This document shows, piece by piece, positions 24,397 to 35,383 of a DNA stretch of 64,000 nt. The stretch is from positions 1,240,001 to 1,304,000 of the forward strand of contig JAVHJL010000011.1 in assembly GCA_036971715.1 (NCBI GenBank). Direction: 5' to 3'. How positions within the stretch are numbered: position 1 is the first letter of the stretch; each line of letters opens with the position of its first letter. The notes below the pieces were generated by a model. It searched no databases. It was not told where the DNA came from and worked only from the letters and a program-made list of their open reading frames with translations. The position numbers and the translations under genes are program-made. Source of the DNA: Arthrobotrys musiformis. Lineage: Eukaryota; Ascomycota; Orbiliomycetes; Orbiliales; Orbiliaceae.

Positions 24397-25477
24397 CTAA
24401 TCAACCAACTCCTCTATCTCTGCCGCTGTAAACCCGAACAAATACAGCACGTCCCTCAACGTCCGAGAGTTGAGATGACTGGGCGCCTCCTCCTGCACCT
24501 TCGGCTTCGCATTGAACGCGACGCCAAAGCCCGCTTCCCGCATCATAACCAAATCATTGGCACCATCGCCCACCGCCACAACCTGTCTAATATCAACCCC
24601 TTCCTTCTGCGCGATCTCCTTCAGCAACACGGCTTTTCGCTCAGCATTGACGATATCACCTAATACCACACCAGTGAGTTCCTTCCCGTCTGCGGAAACT
24701 TCGAGGGTGTTGGCGAAGGCGTAGTCGAGGCCAAGCGAGGATTTTACCCATTCGGCGAGGGGTTGGAAGCCACCGCTCAGGACTGCGAGTTTACAGCCGA
24801 GACGTTTGAGGGCTTTGCAGAGTTCGTGGGCGCCTGGGGTGAATGTTATTGTGCCGTTTGATTTTAGGGTTGTGAAGACGGTTGAGGGGACGCCGGAGAG
24901 GAGGGCTGCGCGGGAGCGGAGGGAGGCTGTGAAGTCTAGTTCTCCGCGCATGGCGGATTCGGTTATTGCCTTTTTTCAATACCATTGTTAGTGTTTTGTG
25001 ATAAATATTTGGGAAGGAGGGGTGATTTACAGCGACTTTATCCTTCACGCCTACGAAAGCGGCGAGTTCATCGATGACCTCTTGTTCTATTAATGTGGAA
25101 TCCATGTCGAATACCACCAGCCGCTTCTGTTTTCTATACACGCTATCGAGCTGTAATGCCACATCGATGTTGTATGTATACTCGAATGTTTTGAGGTCCA
25201 TACATCCCTTCAACGCTCTGATTTGTATGCCGGAGTTGGTGGGGTCGATGATGGTGACTTCGACGGCGGTGGCGGTGGAGAGGGATGGGCTGGAGAGGGG
25301 TTTCCAGGTGTCGAGGAGGAGGTTGAGGTAGACTTTCGTACAGAGGTATGCGAAGGCATCGCGGATTTCTGGGGTTATGTGGGTTGAGTCTATGGGTTCT
25401 GGGGGTTGGGGGGCTGTATACGGCGGAGACTTGCGCGGGGTGGAGGAGAGCAGGAGGGTTGCTGTGAAGTTTGACAT
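24397..25477 (-). CDS. SER2: phosphoserine phosphatase
   Basis: Two exons on the minus strand, 25477-25031 and 24969-24397, give about 339 residues. The enzyme removes phosphate from L-3-phosphoserine, the last step of serine synthesis from glycolysis. It belongs to the HAD superfamily: motif I FDMDSTLIEQE holds the nucleophile and acid Asp (about 124 and 126), LAVLSGGF is motif II, a lysine lies in VNAERKAVLL, and GDGANDLVMM (about 273) is motif IV. An N-terminal extension of about 115 residues replaces the short yeast leader and may be a regulatory domain. The gene diverges from the UFL1-like gene, with 469 bases between starts. Confidence 0.95.
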
Positions 25478-25946
25478 TTTTATATATTTTATATATGAAA
25501 TGATGGAAATATGAGGTTTATGAAGGGTTGAAGGGGGTATATCTTAGGATTAGGAGGGTATATAACCCGCCGGCAGAACGATGAAGTTGAAGACCTGACA
25601 TCGTGAAGTGGAAGTTATTGGAAAAAGAAATGGAAAGACGAAGCGAAGGGGATGGGATGAGAGTTGTGTTGGATTGTTGCGATGTCGGTGGATCTAATCT
25701 TATCTTATCACCGGTTGAAATAAATATTATCTCCGACATACCCCGGACTTTTAGATCTTATCTTGAGTGAGTTAGTGGTACCTGAACAAATGGCCCAACT
25801 CTCACGCAACAAAAGTCGCTGTTTATAATTATAAAGCATACATCGAATACAACAGTAGCCTCCAACCCCCCCCCACATCACCATCTTTTACGAAGTTCTC
25901 GCAGTAGCGGCCAGACCGCTGGAGGGGCTGGGAAAAAGGAGATATA
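25478..25946. other. divergent promoter region SER2 / UFL1-like
   Basis: The 469-base stretch between two divergent starts must carry both promoters. AT-rich TATATTTTATATA sequence lies just upstream of SER2. An N-terminal exon of the UFL1-like gene could also lie here, because that protein seems short at its N-terminus; I could not define one. Confidence 0.4.
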
Positions 25947-28359
25947 ATGTTCACGAAATCAGAGTTATCGGGGATATTACAGGCTTTGCAAGCTATTGAA
26001 GATGCAAGGGTTATTCCTGTAAAGTCCGGGGGTGGAGTGTGTTCTCGACAGTATGTCGCCAAAGGCTTGAACGGACTGATCGATACTGGGAAAAGTAGGT
26101 TCTTTAAAAAAAAACTTTGAGCTTTATTTTTTATGCATTATTTATCTTTAGGGGTTGGCTAAATAATGTCTCGCGGTAGATAGGATAAGCTTCAACGAAG
26201 CTTCCAAATTACTGGATATAGATGATAAATACATCCCAGCGATACTATCTTCTATTCCAGAGGATGAATGGGGAGTCAACGGACGGGAGATAATTCCAAA
26301 GTATATCCATCTGACCACTTTTCCAATTACCTACTAAATCCCGACAAGAGCTAAAGATTTTAAACAGACAAACATTCGCAACCCTTGAACACAGGTTGAG
26401 GAACAACTTATTCTCCCGTGTCATCACTATAATCACCTACCTACGGGAAGAAAACATTACGATCGAGTTTCTGAAGGGACTTGTGGGGTATGTGGAGCGA
26501 GAGTGGGATGTGAAGGTTCATTGGTTGGGGGAGCGGTATATTTACTTGCAGGAGTTCTTGGAGGGGGTTGTGGATCGGGTGAAAGAAGAAATTAAAGATG
26601 CAGAGGTGCCGGTTGAATTCGAGGGGTTGGAGGTGGTAAAGGAAGGGAATTGGCCGGGGGAGTTTGGACAGAAGGTTCTGGGAGTGGTTGGGAAGGAAGA
26701 TGTTGGTGGTATGTGGACTGCAGGTACTTTTGTGCCAGATGTTTACAAAGTACGGCGGCGGGATGAGGTTATCGATACCTTGAAGAGGGAAGGGATTGTG
26801 GGAGTTAAGGCGGTGAAGAGGGGGTATATTGAAAAACCGGACGACTTCTTGAAAGAGAGAGCTGGTGATGTGCTACTGTTGAAAGATCACTATGTTACGA
26901 AAGAATGGATTGAAGGGATCGAGAGGGCCGCGGAGAAGGAGCTGGAGGAAACCGGGGTCGCCAATGTCAAGGTATGTTTTTTGAATACTTTTAGACTATA
27001 CGCAGACTAATTATTACGTTTAGGAACTGGCGAGCAAGTTGATGCCTGAAGAACAATTGAAGGTGCAGGAACTCTTCAGGAAGAAACAGACGAAGAAGTT
27101 GCTCGAGCACGGTGGTTGTCTGATCACGAAAGAGTTGGCTGATGGTCTCCTGAAGGTTGGCTTCGGGTATGCAAAAGAAGAAGCAGACAAGGCGTGGGCA
27201 GCGAGTGAAAAGGGAAGGTCGATGGCCTCATCATCTAGTATTTCGTGGAGAAGTGTATGTCGCTTGAAATGCCCGTATTATCTCAACTTGAGTTAGAGAT
27301 GCATGGCTAACGGAGTGGGGTGCATTAATTTAGCTATCCACGTTTCTCGTGAAGGATAACGATCGGGTACCACAGGCTGTATCGGATTCAATTGCCCAAA
27401 GTCTGCTGCCAAAGGTATCCGCCAGCTACTCGGATCGAGTCAGTGAGCTCAGGGAGACGGCAAACGCGGCTGCCAGGGTCCAGTTTGTGGATAAGGTGTA
27501 CCTTCGGTTTGTGATCCATTGTGCGGCTATCGAGAAGGTACAAGGTACGTATTGAATATTTATTTTGTTCATTCCTGACCTCGTTACGAGACCCGATCAT
27601 ACTTCATGACGTGGTATATTTATAGACTGATGAAATGTGATGCAGATAGCGGGGTTCAGGAAAAGTTAGCTCAGGATCTCATGATGTACTACCAAAAGAT
27701 CGTCGTGGACGGCCTGACGAAGCTGCTCGATCGAGTCGCGGATACCCAAAGCCAGCGAATGAACGAACGGATCGAAGACGCCATATCGACGGCCACAAAC
27801 GCCTTCAGTGCAGATGACAACAAGCCAATCGCAGGGCTGCATGTTATCCAACAGGAATTGGAATGCTTGATGAGAGACATCGGCGTCAACCGACCAGCTT
27901 CTCTCGAAAACAAAATGGAAGAAATGCGGAGGGAGCTTCGGATGCAGCTGGAGAAGGCCTCGGACCTCTCATTGATGCTGCTGGTGGTGTTGATTTTGTT
28001 GTTTTCGGTGCACGAGGGCGGCATTTTGCGGGCTACGGGGTATTATTCATATTCTATCCATCCCATCCCCCATCCCATGCACACCGAGTCATGGTGTACC
28101 ATGCACCAATCTTACATACATATATGCGTATAAGCGTATATGTGTATACGTGTCTGGGGGAACGGGGATAAGCTGAAATACATGTGACTAATGTGCTTGT
28201 TTTCGTAGGAAATACGCACCCAAGATCCTGAAGCAGCTCAGGCACAAGCTGACGGATGCGGACTACGAGTTTCTGAACCGTGTGAAGGGTGCTGTCATAG
28301 CTCGGTCATCCGTGGGCGGGGACGACGTGGAACGGCTTCGGGCGTGGGGAAGCTTGTAA
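25947..28359 (+). CDS. UFL1: UFM1-protein E3 ligase, UFL1-like
   Basis: Seven exons join in frame: 25947-26094, 26180-26300, 26368-26971, 27024-27254, 27334-27544, 27646-28039, 28209-28359, giving about 619 residues (human UFL1 about 794). UFL1 transfers the ubiquitin-like UFM1 to targets such as ribosomal protein RPL26 at the ER, with DDRGK1 as partner. Matches to the family run end to end. Near the start, ISFNEASKLLDIDDKYI parallels the winged-helix segment after the partial N-terminal repeat. In the middle, TAGTFVPDVYKVRRRDEVID parallels the FVPDIY motif, and LITKELADGLL follows. At the C-terminus come the helical LILLFSVHEGGILRATGKYA and a PKILKQLRHKL segment. The lysine-rich disordered linker of animal UFL1 is much reduced. 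About 30 N-terminal residues seem missing against animals, so an upstream exon is possible. The third exon could instead start at 26395. Confidence 0.8.
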
Positions 28360-29112
28360 CTCACGCCCCCCGCCGCGCCGTTGCATTACTTCGATTCATA
28401 TGACAGTCACTGCTGTGCGTATGTATCTCCAGGTGTGATACGTACTCATTTATGTGACGGTGAGGTATTTGAATGCCGGCACTGGACCCGAAATAGCCAG
28501 CCAGATACGAAACCCCGCGGTCACTAAAGAGACTTTGCTTCTTCTATGGCAATTTCTAAGCAGACCTGAAAATTTGCTGGTGTTTGGAGGTTTCCCAGGC
28601 GAAAGGTCGGGCGATATGATTGGTCGAATATTGCGTGATGGGATGTTGCCATCCACTCGACCAATCAGGGAAGGGATTGGCACCAGACAACACTTTTGCA
28701 CTCGCTGCAACAGCCAGCCCAGTCCCCCGGTGAACCCGATATAGGAGTGTTCCCTCTTAAGTTCCTATATAATTGGTATGGGGACGGGATGACGGCCTCA
28801 GTTGCTTAGGTTGCTGCCAAAAGAAGGATTTGTGATTTGGAAGGTTTCTTTTCTCTTCTCTTCTTCTTCTTCCCTTCCTTCTTATATCATCACACCCCCC
28901 TTCTTCCTCTTATATATAAAGAAGATACTACTCGACAGATATTGCGACATACCTGCATTCATCATCTCATCATACACACCTTGATCTCATCTTACTTTAG
29001 CCCCATCTCTCTCCACATTTTAATTACTATTTTTTATAATTTTTTATAATTTTTTACAGCTATTAAAAGCCACAGGGTATTCACCATACCACTCAGGAAA
29101 AACTACTCCAAT
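28360..29112. other. intergenic / PAPS reductase promoter
   Basis: No coding frame is supported. Near the right end lie a TATATATAAA motif, C/T-rich tracts and T runs, consistent with promoter and leader of the PAPS reductase gene. Confidence 0.5.
28911..28920 (+). promoter_or_regulatory. possible TATA box of PAPS reductase gene
   Basis: TATATATAAA lies about 190 bases before the start codon, directly after a pyrimidine-rich tract. Position and sequence fit a core promoter element, but AT-rich motifs are common in this window. Confidence 0.35.
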
Positions 29113-30166
29113 ATGTCTTCAGCCACTTCTCCCATAACTCCAAAGTCCGAATTTGCAGACAATGAGTCCGGCTACTCGAGTGGAAGCGGCTCTGAGGAAC
29201 TGCCAGAGGTTTACTTCACTGCTCCACATCTCAAGCACATCAATGCCATGCTGGCTAAGCTTGAGCCATTAGGTAAGATTGATGCTCTACTTTTCATATA
29301 TCTTTTGTTTATATGTTTATATATTCTAACGGGTATGTTGCGTATCTGCAGATGTTATCCGATGGAGCATGATTACCTTCCCTGGCCTTTTCCAGACTAC
29401 CGCCTTCGGTCTTACCGGTCTTGTCACTCTTGACATGATCTCTAAGATTGCTGCCGAACAAAACATCAGCCACCCCGTCGACCTCATCTTCCTTGACACC
29501 CTTTTCCACTTTAAGGAAACACACGAACTCGTCGAAGCCTGCCAAACTCACTACCCAACTGCCAAATTCCACATCTACAAGCCCTCAGGTCTTGAAACTG
29601 CCGATGAATTCAACAAGGTCCACGGTGACAAGTTCTGGGAGACCAACGACAACCTCTATGACTATCTTGCCAAGGTTGAGCCTGCTCAGCGGGCTTACTC
29701 TGAGTTGAAGGTCAAGGCCGTCTTCACCGGTCGACGAAAGAGTCAAGGTGGCAAGAGAGGATCTTTGGATGTCGTTGAGGTTGATGAAGCTGGTTTGATT
29801 AAGATCAATCCTTTGGCAAACTGGAGTTTCCCCCAGGTTAAGGCTTATATTGATGCCAATGCCGTTCCCTACAACGCTTTGTTGGATAGAGGGTACAAGA
29901 GTGTTGGCGACTGGCATTCTACAAGGTACTTTCATTCCTCTTTCTACCTATTATATGTCGACAATAATACTAACAAATTATGTAGCCCGGTCAAGGAAGG
30001 CGAGGACGAGAGGGCCGGACGATGGAAGGGACAGCAGAAGACCGAATGCGGAATTCACAACCCTCGATCGAAGTACGCCCAGTTCTTGCAAGAACAGGAA
30101 CAAAAGAAGCAACAGCAGGCACTCGAAGAGGCTCTGCAGAACGTCCAGCTATCTGCTCAATCGTAG
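29113..30166 (+). CDS. MET16: phosphoadenosine phosphosulfate (PAPS) reductase
   Basis: Three exons, 29113-29272, 29352-29925 and 29986-30166, give about 304 residues. The enzyme reduces PAPS to sulfite with thioredoxin in assimilatory sulfate reduction, feeding cysteine and methionine synthesis. The PAPS-binding fold shows TTAFGLTGLVTLDMIS, LIFLDTLFHFKET, VKAVFTGRRKSQGG and the C-terminal catalytic ECGIH, whose cysteine is about residue 266. No second Fe-S cysteine pair is visible, so this is the PAPS and not the APS form. Length is close to the yeast 261-residue enzyme plus a 30-residue serine-rich leader. A Gln/Lys-rich coiled tail ends the protein. Confidence 0.95.
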
Positions 30167-30887
30167 ACTTCTGATTTCTTGCCTTCGTTCTCTGTAAAAA
30201 CAAAAAAGATGTTCCCCTTTCGCTTCTACTATTTTTTATCTTTTGGAAATACCCCGGCGATGTATTTTAATCGCCCCGCAGCGCCCTTTCTCTTTTTTAT
30301 CGTTCTTGTACTACACCTTTTCCCTTTTATGTCTTTTTATGCTTTGGGGCACTTTGGGTAGAGCGGCGTTCAGGCTGGTTTTCTTTTCTGGCATTGTTTT
30401 TTTCATTACCACCACCTTACCATATATGGCCATATCCTCTCATCCTCGGCATGTTGTATTGTTGGACAAGGCAATTGCAAAGGAACGGACAGCACAAAAG
30501 AGAAGTGTTTGCTGTTTGAACTGCACCAAAATGTGGATGTATGTATGCACGTATCCATCAATTCTAGCGTCTGCATGCTGCTGTGTAACTGGCATCATCC
30601 TTGAACTGCCTGCCGTTTGGGCGTGTTTGCCCTGTGGCTTCTACGTAGTTGGTCTTGGTGTCGATGTGGACTTCAGGCATCGTATTTGTTAGCAGGGTAC
30701 CTTTAAATTTGCTGAGGGAAACTTCAGTCTTTCTTTGGTTGATATAAAAAACACCACCACCAACATTTGATGTGGGGGATTTTTTGTCTTGTGCACAGCT
30801 GTCACCAACGTTTTTCTTCCCGTCTCCTCGACCATCATTCTTCATTCGTATCTCTCCTCCCCGTGATCATTACGGTTATCGTTCAAG
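30167..30887. other. intergenic, no gene seen
   Basis: The stretch separates the same-strand PAPS reductase and Arb2 genes. The left third is T-rich 3' sequence. Overlapping frames on both strands are short and without motif. Confidence 0.55.
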
Positions 30888-32531
30888 ATGTTTAGACGGA
30901 TCAAACCGATCGAACATCGTGAGGAAGTTGACTTCCCTGCGGACTTTAAGAAGCTCGGGTATGCCTGAACACCTTTTTTCCAACACATGTTGAAGATTGC
31001 TTAATAAGCTAGCTCTCCGGAAGCAACTGCTAACATACGTATTCTTGAAAAAGGTACTTTATCAACTCCCAAGACCAGATTCGACAGATTGAGAAGCCGT
31101 CGGAAGGGTTTGAATACTATGTCCACCGGGTTGAGCGTGTTAACGAGAAGAGGAGGGAGGCTATGGATGGTATATATATATATGCCTTACGACCCGCTAT
31201 ACCCGTATGAGGATTCGATCGGGGTTGGCTAATTACCGTTTCTGGATGTAGAATGCATCCGTCGTGTCCTGGATGCCCGTTTTGTTGAAGAAGGGTTGAC
31301 GAAGCACTTCCTTCCTCCCGGGAGTGATCCGGCGAGCGATCCGTGTGTTCCTATTTTGATCAGTAATGATCTGGATGATGTTGAGAAGGTGTTGGTTGTT
31401 ATTGGGAATACGTATGATGATTTGGGGGTTTGGAGTGTTAGGGAGATGGAGGGGCTTGGTGTTAACGTATGTTCTACCGTCTTTTTGGTATGATTGTGGG
31501 GGGTATGCTGATGTGAAAGGGATTATAGCACGGTTCGATGATTTCTACGATCCAAACGGCGAAAAAGGAGAAGTTTGGATTCGCGATTCTCAATTGTGGG
31601 CAGAATGTTTATTCTCCGGAGATGGGACGTGCGGTTACTTATCGTTCCTGGAAGGCGGCTACGAAACCCTCGCCTCATATCGATGAGGTGAAGAATCGGG
31701 TTCCGGGGCATGAGAATGTGCAGAAGCACGTTAATAGCGTTTTGGAGGAGCTCAAGGGACGATTGATCGGGAAGAAGAAGAAGAAGATTTATTTTTTGAC
31801 GTACGGGTGGGGGTGTTGGGGGTTGGTTAAGTATATGAATGTGAACTGTATAGCTTTATTTCTACTCCTGTTTGGTTTACTATACGCGGGGCTAACTAGA
31901 GGGGGGGTTGGTGATAGTTGCGGAATGGAAATCCAGCATCGAAGCTATCATTGCTGTCGAATCAACCCATACGGCTGCAGACGTCATATCCTCTGACCTT
32001 CGCCATTTCCTCACCACCCGCGGTCGCGCCTACATCGTCCACTCCGACCCACCTGGCACATTCATCCCGGATAAACGCTTCATCTGCCAGACTTTCTCTA
32101 CCGCACAGATCTACTCCGAAACGATCATTCCAAACGCATGGAAGGATGTCATGTTACCATGGTTCAAACGGGTCGAAGAAGATCCAGAGGGCTGTAACCC
32201 CGTCATGCTGGTCGACTGGGAGAGCGTAGAACGGTTGAAGGAGGAGTGGGGTGGGTATAGCGCCAAACCAAAGGATACCATCGACCCCAACAAATGGGCC
32301 TTCGACGATGAAGAGTACAGTGACGAAAACAACGATCACGACCGTGAACAGAAGCTCAAGGAAGGCGGAACCGTCTTCGGAGAGGAAGGGTTGGAGGATA
32401 TGGTTGACCTGAGGGATGCCGAACAAGCGGCTAAGGCTAATAGAGCTTTACAGGAGAACGAAAGACCTAGGACGGTGACGGGTGACGGGTTGAAGGAGAT
32501 GGGAGTCGGTAAGGCTGCTCCGTCTGCCTGA
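30888..32531 (+). CDS. Arb2-domain protein
   Basis: Five exons join in frame: 30888-30958, 31054-31169, 31252-31466, 31529-31847, 31918-32531, giving about 444 residues. The start MFRRIKPIEHREEVDFPADF followed by LGYFINSQDQIRQIEKP is characteristic of fungal Arb2-domain proteins. Further landmarks are a DDLGVW segment, AVTYRSWKAATKPS, VPGHENVQKHV, and an alpha/beta-hydrolase-like strand-turn-helix with WGLVKYM. Arb2 in fission yeast is part of the Argonaute chaperone complex ARC; related domains sit at the C-terminus of Clr3/Hda1 histone deacetylases. The fold is hydrolase-like, but the expected nucleophile elbow here has no serine, so enzymatic activity is unlikely. A charged, disordered tail follows residue 350. 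The fourth donor (intron from 31848) was chosen because it alone keeps the next exon in the family frame. Confidence 0.8.
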
Positions 32532-32955
32532 ATTTTTTCATCCACATACACATCATCCCATTCTAGTTCGTCGTTCTCCCTTTATTTTTTTTATTTCGTT
32601 ATGGGGTGCGGTTTATAACTTTTTCTTTCTTTCTTTATCATCATTCTCGAGGCGTTTTATAGCGGCCGGCGCTCTACGTATCTTTTAAGTCGCATGGATG
32701 CTGGCGTCACAGGTTCCGGGTGGACGGGCGAGATCAGTGCAGAATGGGACGGTGTTTTAGAAATGAAATATATCTTTGAGCTAAATTTGCTTCTCCTCTA
32801 ATTTATCTCGTAAACTAGATTAGTGCTTGCTCTTCCGACACCGAGTATATTTCTATAAATACAGTGATAGTATACAATCTATAACAAAACCCAAAACAGC
32901 TATAACTCCCGACAAAGGCGCCATAAGTAAATAGAACATAAAAAAAGGAATGGAA
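32532..32955. other. 3' intergenic between convergent genes
   Basis: The stretch is AT-rich and lies between the convergent stops of the Arb2 gene and IPI3. It holds only 3' untranslated-type sequence as far as I can see. Confidence 0.6.
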
Positions 32956-34601
32956 TCACTCTTCCATCCCCTCCGGTCCCGCCTCCTTCATCTTCTCAGC
33001 TTTCTCTTTATCAACCTCCATAACCCACTTCGTGTGCTCCTCCCACGTCTGCTTATGAACCTCACTAAGCCGCTTATACCGCTCCTTCATCGTCGCCAAC
33101 TCCTTCTCCAGCGTCTCGATCTTTTCCGCATCTTCGCTGCTCTTGAATTCGGTGATGGTGATTTGATCACCCTTTGCAGCACCCATTGTTGAAGAGGAGG
33201 AATTGAAGAACGCTATACCCCGCTTTATTGCCTCCAGGTCCGAGGCTGGTGAGAAAGGGTCTGGGGTGGGGTTTAGAGTGCTGTGGAATTGGAGTGAGAG
33301 TGGTGGGAGGGTTGTGTCGACGTCTACTTGGTTCCCTGAGGAGGCTTTGACGGCTTCGTGGTAGCGCGGAGGGATTATGGTTAGTTGGGAGGTTGTGGTT
33401 TTGTCAGTTGTGAAGCCGGTTGGGGGGAGGATTTTGATGTTTGATATTGGTGCTGGGTTTTGTTAGTTATCGTAGGTGAAGATGGATTGGTATTGGGGGA
33501 GTACCTTTGTAGGTTGTGAGAGTACGGAATAACTGTCCCGTCGCTGCGTCCCAGATGTTCACGCTCCCGCTCTCGGTCCCGGCGACTAGGTAGTTTCCTT
33601 GGAATACCACATCCATGGTGGTAACGGCACTATCATGCCCTTCCGCGGACCATTTACCGCCATTGGTTGCAATGGGAATATGTCGTTCATCAGCTCTATA
33701 TAGCGGAGAATCATACGATCTCTCCCCGTCGGTATTTTCGACGGTATTCCCGTTCCCCAACTCCACGCTCCTATTCCCAACTTTTGAAAACTCGACCTGC
33801 TGGATCGAGCCATCCCCGAACCCGACGTAGAAGCCCCTATCCGCCGGATCCAACGCTAATGAAGTGGGGACGGCGGATAATGTGAATGTACGGAGTAAAC
33901 TACCGTCTTGATAATTCCAGACAATAACACTTGAATCCGCTGCCGCTGAGACGGCTAAAGCAGATGGACCGGTACCATGACCGCAGAGGACGGAGATGAT
34001 GGGTTGTTGGTGGTACTCCAGCGTTCTCAACGGTTTTTTAGAGGATGTAGGCAGGAGGAGGTGTGGGATTGACCAGACGAGGATATTTGTATCTTGAGAA
34101 CCGGTGAGGAGGAAGGTTGATGTGGGATCTATTGCTATCGTTGTGATTTTTTGGAGGTGAGAGAGCGGGGTGGAGGTATATCGTCCCGATGAAGTCTACT
34201 TTCACCTATTAATTAGTTTTTTTTTTATATTGGGGGGGGTATGAGGAGGGGTGTGATAGTACCTCCCAAATGTTCATCCGTCCGCTACCGGTTCCCATAG
34301 CCACGATACCACCATTGCTGGAACAAACCACCGCGGTCAGCTGTTCCGGCAGGGGTACCGTTGTTTCCAAAGAATTTTTATTGCGATTGTAAACATTCAG
34401 CACTGATTTATCGCATTGCGCTGCGAATATATGTGACGGAGAAACGGCGAGGGCGTTGGAGGGAGTGCATGATTTCTTGAAGGTGGAGGTTTGGGTGGAG
34501 GTGTGTAAATCGTGGAGGGAGATGTAGGCTTCTGGGGAGGAGGAGGCGCCTGAGGATGCGGGGGGGTTGGAGGAGACGGCGAGGAGTTCTGTGAGTGTCA
34601 T
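32956..34601 (-). CDS. IPI3: pre-rRNA processing WD40 protein Ipi3
   Basis: Three exons on the minus strand, 34601-34263, 34195-33505 and 33452-32956, give about 508 residues. The protein is the WD-repeat member of the Rix1 complex (Rix1-Ipi1-Ipi3; WDR18 in animals), which works in ITS2 processing and late 60S maturation in the nucleoplasm. Repeats are visible as MGTGSGRMNIWE, TFLLTGSQDTNILVWSIPHL, SAAADSSVIVWNYQDGSLLRT and LVAGTESGSVNIWDAATGQL. The C-terminus is a charged coiled coil, as in yeast Ipi3. The start at 34601 (MTLTELLAVSS) fits the family; longer upstream frames lack similarity. Confidence 0.85.
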
Positions 34602-34966
34602 TTTGGGGGTTTGGGGGAGTGGAAGGGTTTTAGTGTCGTTGTCGCGGTTTTTCTGGTCGCGAAAAAGATGCTGCCGGCTAACTAGCTTGCTTTGGAGAGT
34701 TTGGTGTAACGTGGGGAGAAATACAACAGATACAACGCCATGGGACAACACTTTGGAGGGAAGTTAGGGAATGCATAAAATTGCTGGGTGATCAAATCAA
34801 ATCAACCCCTTGGGGGAGGAAAGTAAAAATGAGGACTAAGGACTATGATGGTATCGCGGGCTTCATATGCTTGTAGTGTGTAATGGGTGCGTCGTTTATA
34901 ATATGTTTAGATGTTCCCGAAAATCGCCAATCCGAGTGGAATAGTTATGGCAACGATAGGACACGA
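34602..34966. other. intergenic, no gene seen
   Basis: The 365-base stretch lies upstream of IPI3 and downstream of the small membrane protein gene. It presumably holds the IPI3 promoter. No motif was recognised. Confidence 0.5.
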
Positions 34967-35383
34967 CTACTGATTCTGCGCATCATTATTCTCGAACTCA
35001 GAAACCTAGTAAATTCATCGTGAGCCCCGGAATCGATCATCCAAAAATGGGAAGAAAATGAAGGTAATCTTTACCTCGAAAGAGAGCCTCGCAGCCAGTG
35101 CCGGAGGGCCTGGAGCACGTCCGTCATATCCAAACACCTATAAGTCGACGTTAATAAGACCTTCAAACTACTGCAGCGGTGTCCAGAAAGTCTAATAAAA
35201 AAAAAACTCGGGTCCAGTGAGGCTGCTTACAGTAACGGTCCCATAAATCCGTCGCTCCGGTTGTCGTCTTTCGGGTATATATCTCCGATAAAACCTTCCA
35301 GTGCTGTCTAGTGCTGATACAACGAGCTGTACTAGAGTGACGAAGAGAGATACAAGAGCGATTATCGCCTCGTCGCTCAACAT
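34967..35383 (-). CDS. small single-pass membrane protein of unknown function
   Basis: Three small exons on the minus strand, 35383-35231, 35137-35075 and 35005-34967, join in frame with good GT-AG signals to give about 84 residues. A single hydrophobic segment right at the N-terminus (AIIALVSLFVTLVQLVVSAL, about residues 6-25) could be a signal anchor. It is followed by a basic stretch with RRYIPERRQPERR, then a Gly/Pro/Ala-rich part and an acidic end. All three exons keep phase 0, which supports a real gene over chance. I do not recognise the family, though short fungal proteins with this N-terminal anchor are common. Confidence 0.45.

Noticed and set aside
32956..33186. Separate 76-residue coiled-coil gene
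   Set aside because: It reads in frame with the upstream IPI3 exon (33452-33187) with no stop between, so it is the C-terminus of Ipi3.
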